A DNA stretch of 64,000 nucleotides from Bdellovibrionales bacterium. GTDB taxonomy: Bacteria; Bdellovibrionota; UBA1018; CAIMNF01. The translations under genes were made by a program, and so were the position numbers. The stretch spans positions 189,578 to 253,577 of the forward strand of contig JAFEAO010000003.1 in the NCBI GenBank assembly GCA_018266375.1, read 5' to 3'. Every line of letters begins with the position of its first letter. The first letter of the stretch is position 1. Positions 62,396 to 64,000 of this stretch are shown piece by piece. Under the pieces are notes generated by a model, which worked only from the letters and a program-made list of their open reading frames with translations, had not been told where the DNA came from and searched no databases.

Positions 62396-62974
62396 TCACG
62401 ACTGTCGGATTTGTTCTAGAGCTTTCCGCACTTTCAGCTTCAAGTCGTCGAAACCACCGTCATTTTCGATCACCCAGGTGGCATGCTTCAGGCGATAGTC
62501 GTCGAGGTTTTGAGCTTGGACCACGGCCTGAGCCTGCTCTCGCGACATCGGGTCGCGCGTCAGAATACGCTGGATGCGCGATTCCTCAGGTGCGGTGACC
62601 ACGAGAATCCCGTCGAAATCGCTATGCCGTCCGGCTTCGATGAGCAGAGTCGCTTCGTAGATCAAGAAAGGCGCTTCGGGGTGCCGCATGGCGACATCGT
62701 CCATCCGCACCCGGCTTTCCTGGAGAATGAGCGGGTGGAGAATGGCTTCTAGATCAACACGTGCTTGGGTGTCCTGCGTGATGATCTCGCGGAGCTTCAG
62801 GCGGTCGTCGGTTCCAAAGCGGGCCAGGATTTGCTGATGGCCGGCGGCTCCCGGCTTACGGAGGTCGCGCGCGACTTCGTCCGCGTCCACGATCGGGATG
62901 CCTTCGGCTTGCAGGAGTTTGGCTACCGTTGTTTTGCCGGAGCCGATCCCTCCGGTGAGGCCGATCCGTTTCAT
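62396..62974 (-). CDS. coaE: Dephospho-CoA kinase
   Basis: 192 residues, standard length. It starts MKRIGLTGGIGSGKTTVAKLLQ (P-loop at residues 8-15), then PIVDADEVARDL, HPLI, IYEATLLIEAG and the lid-like RIQRILTRDPMSREQAQAVVQAQ. The enzyme phosphorylates dephospho-CoA at the ribose 3' position, the last step in CoA synthesis. It overlaps the mazG stop by four bases. Confidence 0.95.
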   Translation of the reverse strand: MKRIGLTGGIGSGKTTVAKLLQAEGIPIVDADEVARDLRKPGAAGHQQILARFGTDDRLKLREIITQDTQARVDLEAILHPLILQESRVRMDDVAMRHPEAPFLIYEATLLIEAGRHSDFDGILVVTAPEESRIQRILTRDPMSREQAQAVVQAQNLDDYRLKHATWVIENDGGFDDLKLKVRKALEQIRQS

Positions 62975-63819
62975 GATTTTGGACCGCGTTTCTTCGCTTC
63001 GTTCCAGAGATCGTCCATCTCTTCGAGCGTGGAGGTCTCGGGTTTCTTGCCTTGTGCGGCCAAGCCTTGCTCGACATGGCGGAAGCGCGTTTCGAATTTA
63101 CGAAGCGTAGACCGGAGCGCCGCCTCCGGATCGAGTTTTAAAAAGTGAGCGACGTTACACACTGAAAAAAGAATGTCGCCGAGTTCGCTCTCGGCCTCTT
63201 CGGCATCGATATTTTTTCCGTCACCGAGCGCGCGCTTGAGTTCGTCGACTTCTTCCTGGAGCTTCTCGGTGGGCCCTTTTAAATCCGGCCATTGGAAGCC
63301 GACTTTGGTGACCTTTTGAATGAGCTTCATCGTGCGGGCGAGTGGGGGAAGGCCTTTGTGGACGGAGTCCATGACACTGACGGGTGCTGCTGAGCCCTTC
63401 TCGGCTTTTTTAATCTGCTCCCAGTTTTGAACAACGTCTTTTGCCCCGTCGACCTTGACCTCACCGAAGACGTGAGGATGACGGCGTATGAGTTTTTCGT
63501 TCAGATACTTTGCGATCGCTTCGATCGTAATCGCGGCGTCGCTCTCGCTCGCGATTTCGGCGTGGAGGAGAATTTGTAGAAGGACGTCGCCCCATTCCTC
63601 GATAAAATTTTGGCGAATCTTTGGGTTGCCGAGATCAGCCGGTGTTTTGATCCGGTCTAGGATCTCCAACGTCTCGTAAGCCTCTTCCACGAGAAAGGGG
63701 CGCAGGCTCTGATGTGTTTGCTCGCGGTCCCAGGGACAACCGCCTGGCGCTCTCAAACGGTAGACAGTATTTAGCACGTCTTTTAGGGCGCTTAAGGACC
63801 TTTCCTCGTTGTATGGCAT
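62971..63819 (-). CDS. mazG: Nucleoside triphosphate pyrophosphohydrolase MazG
   Basis: About 282 residues from ATG 63819; ATG 63837 and ATG 63855 are in frame, but the latter would overlap the divergent gene start. The first MazG domain has LNTVYRLRAPGGCPWDREQTHQSLRPFLVEEAYETLE and EEWGDVLLQILLHAEIA; the second has KLQEEVDELKRAL and ESELGDILFSVCNVAHFL, giving the two-domain layout of E. coli MazG. The metal-binding ExxE and ExxD patterns are visible in both. It hydrolyses NTPs to NMPs. It is coupled to coaE. Confidence 0.93.
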   Translation of the reverse strand: MPYNEERSLSALKDVLNTVYRLRAPGGCPWDREQTHQSLRPFLVEEAYETLEILDRIKTPADLGNPKIRQNFIEEWGDVLLQILLHAEIASESDAAITIEAIAKYLNEKLIRRHPHVFGEVKVDGAKDVVQNWEQIKKAEKGSAAPVSVMDSVHKGLPPLARTMKLIQKVTKVGFQWPDLKGPTEKLQEEVDELKRALGDGKNIDAEEAESELGDILFSVCNVAHFLKLDPEAALRSTLRKFETRFRHVEQGLAAQGKKPETSTLEEMDDLWNEAKKRGPKS

Positions 63820-63844
63820 ACCCTTGTCTTGTACCATAAAAGGA

Positions 63845-64000
63845 ATGGTCAGCACACAAGAACTCGAGACAGCAGCGGTAAAACGCCTGTCCTATTGGCT
63901 AAAGCAGTTCAAGAAATACCCCGAACTTTCCAAGCGCGTCCTTCACACCGGTGGCAAAAAGGCGCCCGCATTCGAGGTCGACCTGAGTATTTGCTCGGCT
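63845..64000 (+). CDS. Start of an unidentified gene (3' end outside window)
   Basis: ATG 63845 opens a frame of 52 codons to the window end without a stop, beginning MVSTQELETAAVKRLSYWLK. AAAGGA lies directly before the ATG, rather close. The residues are mixed helix and strand with no recognisable motif so far. It is divergent from mazG, whose start lies 25 bases away if ATG 63819 is used, leaving little room for promoters. Confidence 0.5.
   Translation, partial: MVSTQELETAAVKRLSYWLKQFKKYPELSKRVLHTGGKKAPAFEVDLSICSA

Overview
The window looks like a chromosomal segment of a motile, didermic bacterium of the Bdellovibrionota (Bdellovibrio/Oligoflexia) type. This assignment is an inference from content. 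It rests on a single large flagellar export/motor cluster ending in flhA-flhF-fliA, a deltaproteobacterial-style type II secretion operon (gspC to gspN with a GspN of that lineage), a CarD/CdnL regulator, a tandem pair of ArsA-like ATPases, and many secreted proteins and lipoproteins without clear relatives. Base composition is moderately GC-rich, with a few AT-rich patches. No rRNA, tRNA, insertion sequence or CRISPR array was seen.

Layout: (1) 1-20.9 kb is the flagellar cluster: fliI (3' end), fliJ, a MotE-like gene, fliK, flgD, a flagellar operon protein, flgE, fliL, fliM, fliN, fliO, fliP, fliQ, fliR, flhB, flhA, flhF and fliA. Minus-strand passengers interrupt it twice: an M19 dipeptidase between fliI and fliJ, and a TPR protein plus a lipoprotein between flhB and flhA. 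(2) 21-27.3 kb is an accessory stretch: secreted protein, AT-rich two-gene ABC exporter, PilZ-like protein, tiny Flp-type pilin followed by a perfect 36-bp inverted repeat, EI24-like membrane protein, outer-membrane protein and lipoprotein. (3) 27.3-41.5 kb is the complete minus-strand T2SS operon gspC-D-E-F-G-H-I-J-K-L-M-N. (4) 41.7-50.1 kb holds an acyl-CoA dehydrogenase, a secreted M4-like zinc protease, carD, cysS and two secreted proteins, one with a transglutaminase-elicitor-like domain. (5) 50.2-57 kb holds a flavin-reductase-like gene with nadA, and a thiamine-type ABC transporter (thiBPQ) running directly into two ArsA-like ATPases. (6) 57.1-64 kb holds a secreted protein, an N-terminally short RlmN, a MATE transporter, an unannotated structured small RNA, ppx, a small basic ORF, coaE, mazG and the start of a divergent gene.

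How the genes fit together: the flagellar genes encode the export apparatus, motor switch, hook and sigma-28. The T2SS would carry folded periplasmic proteins to the outside, and several candidates (zinc protease, transglutaminase-like protein, lipoproteins) lie nearby. The observations most worth following are these. The two adjacent ArsA-like ATPases carry complementary P-loop defects, which suggests an obligate heterodimer with one composite active site. A structured RNA with its own terminator lies near 60.4-60.6 kb. A three-way-junction leader precedes flgE. Large inverted repeats sit behind the pilin gene and over the start of gspH. An intergenic motif of the form TAAACTAA...GTGTAA recurs before several transcription units.
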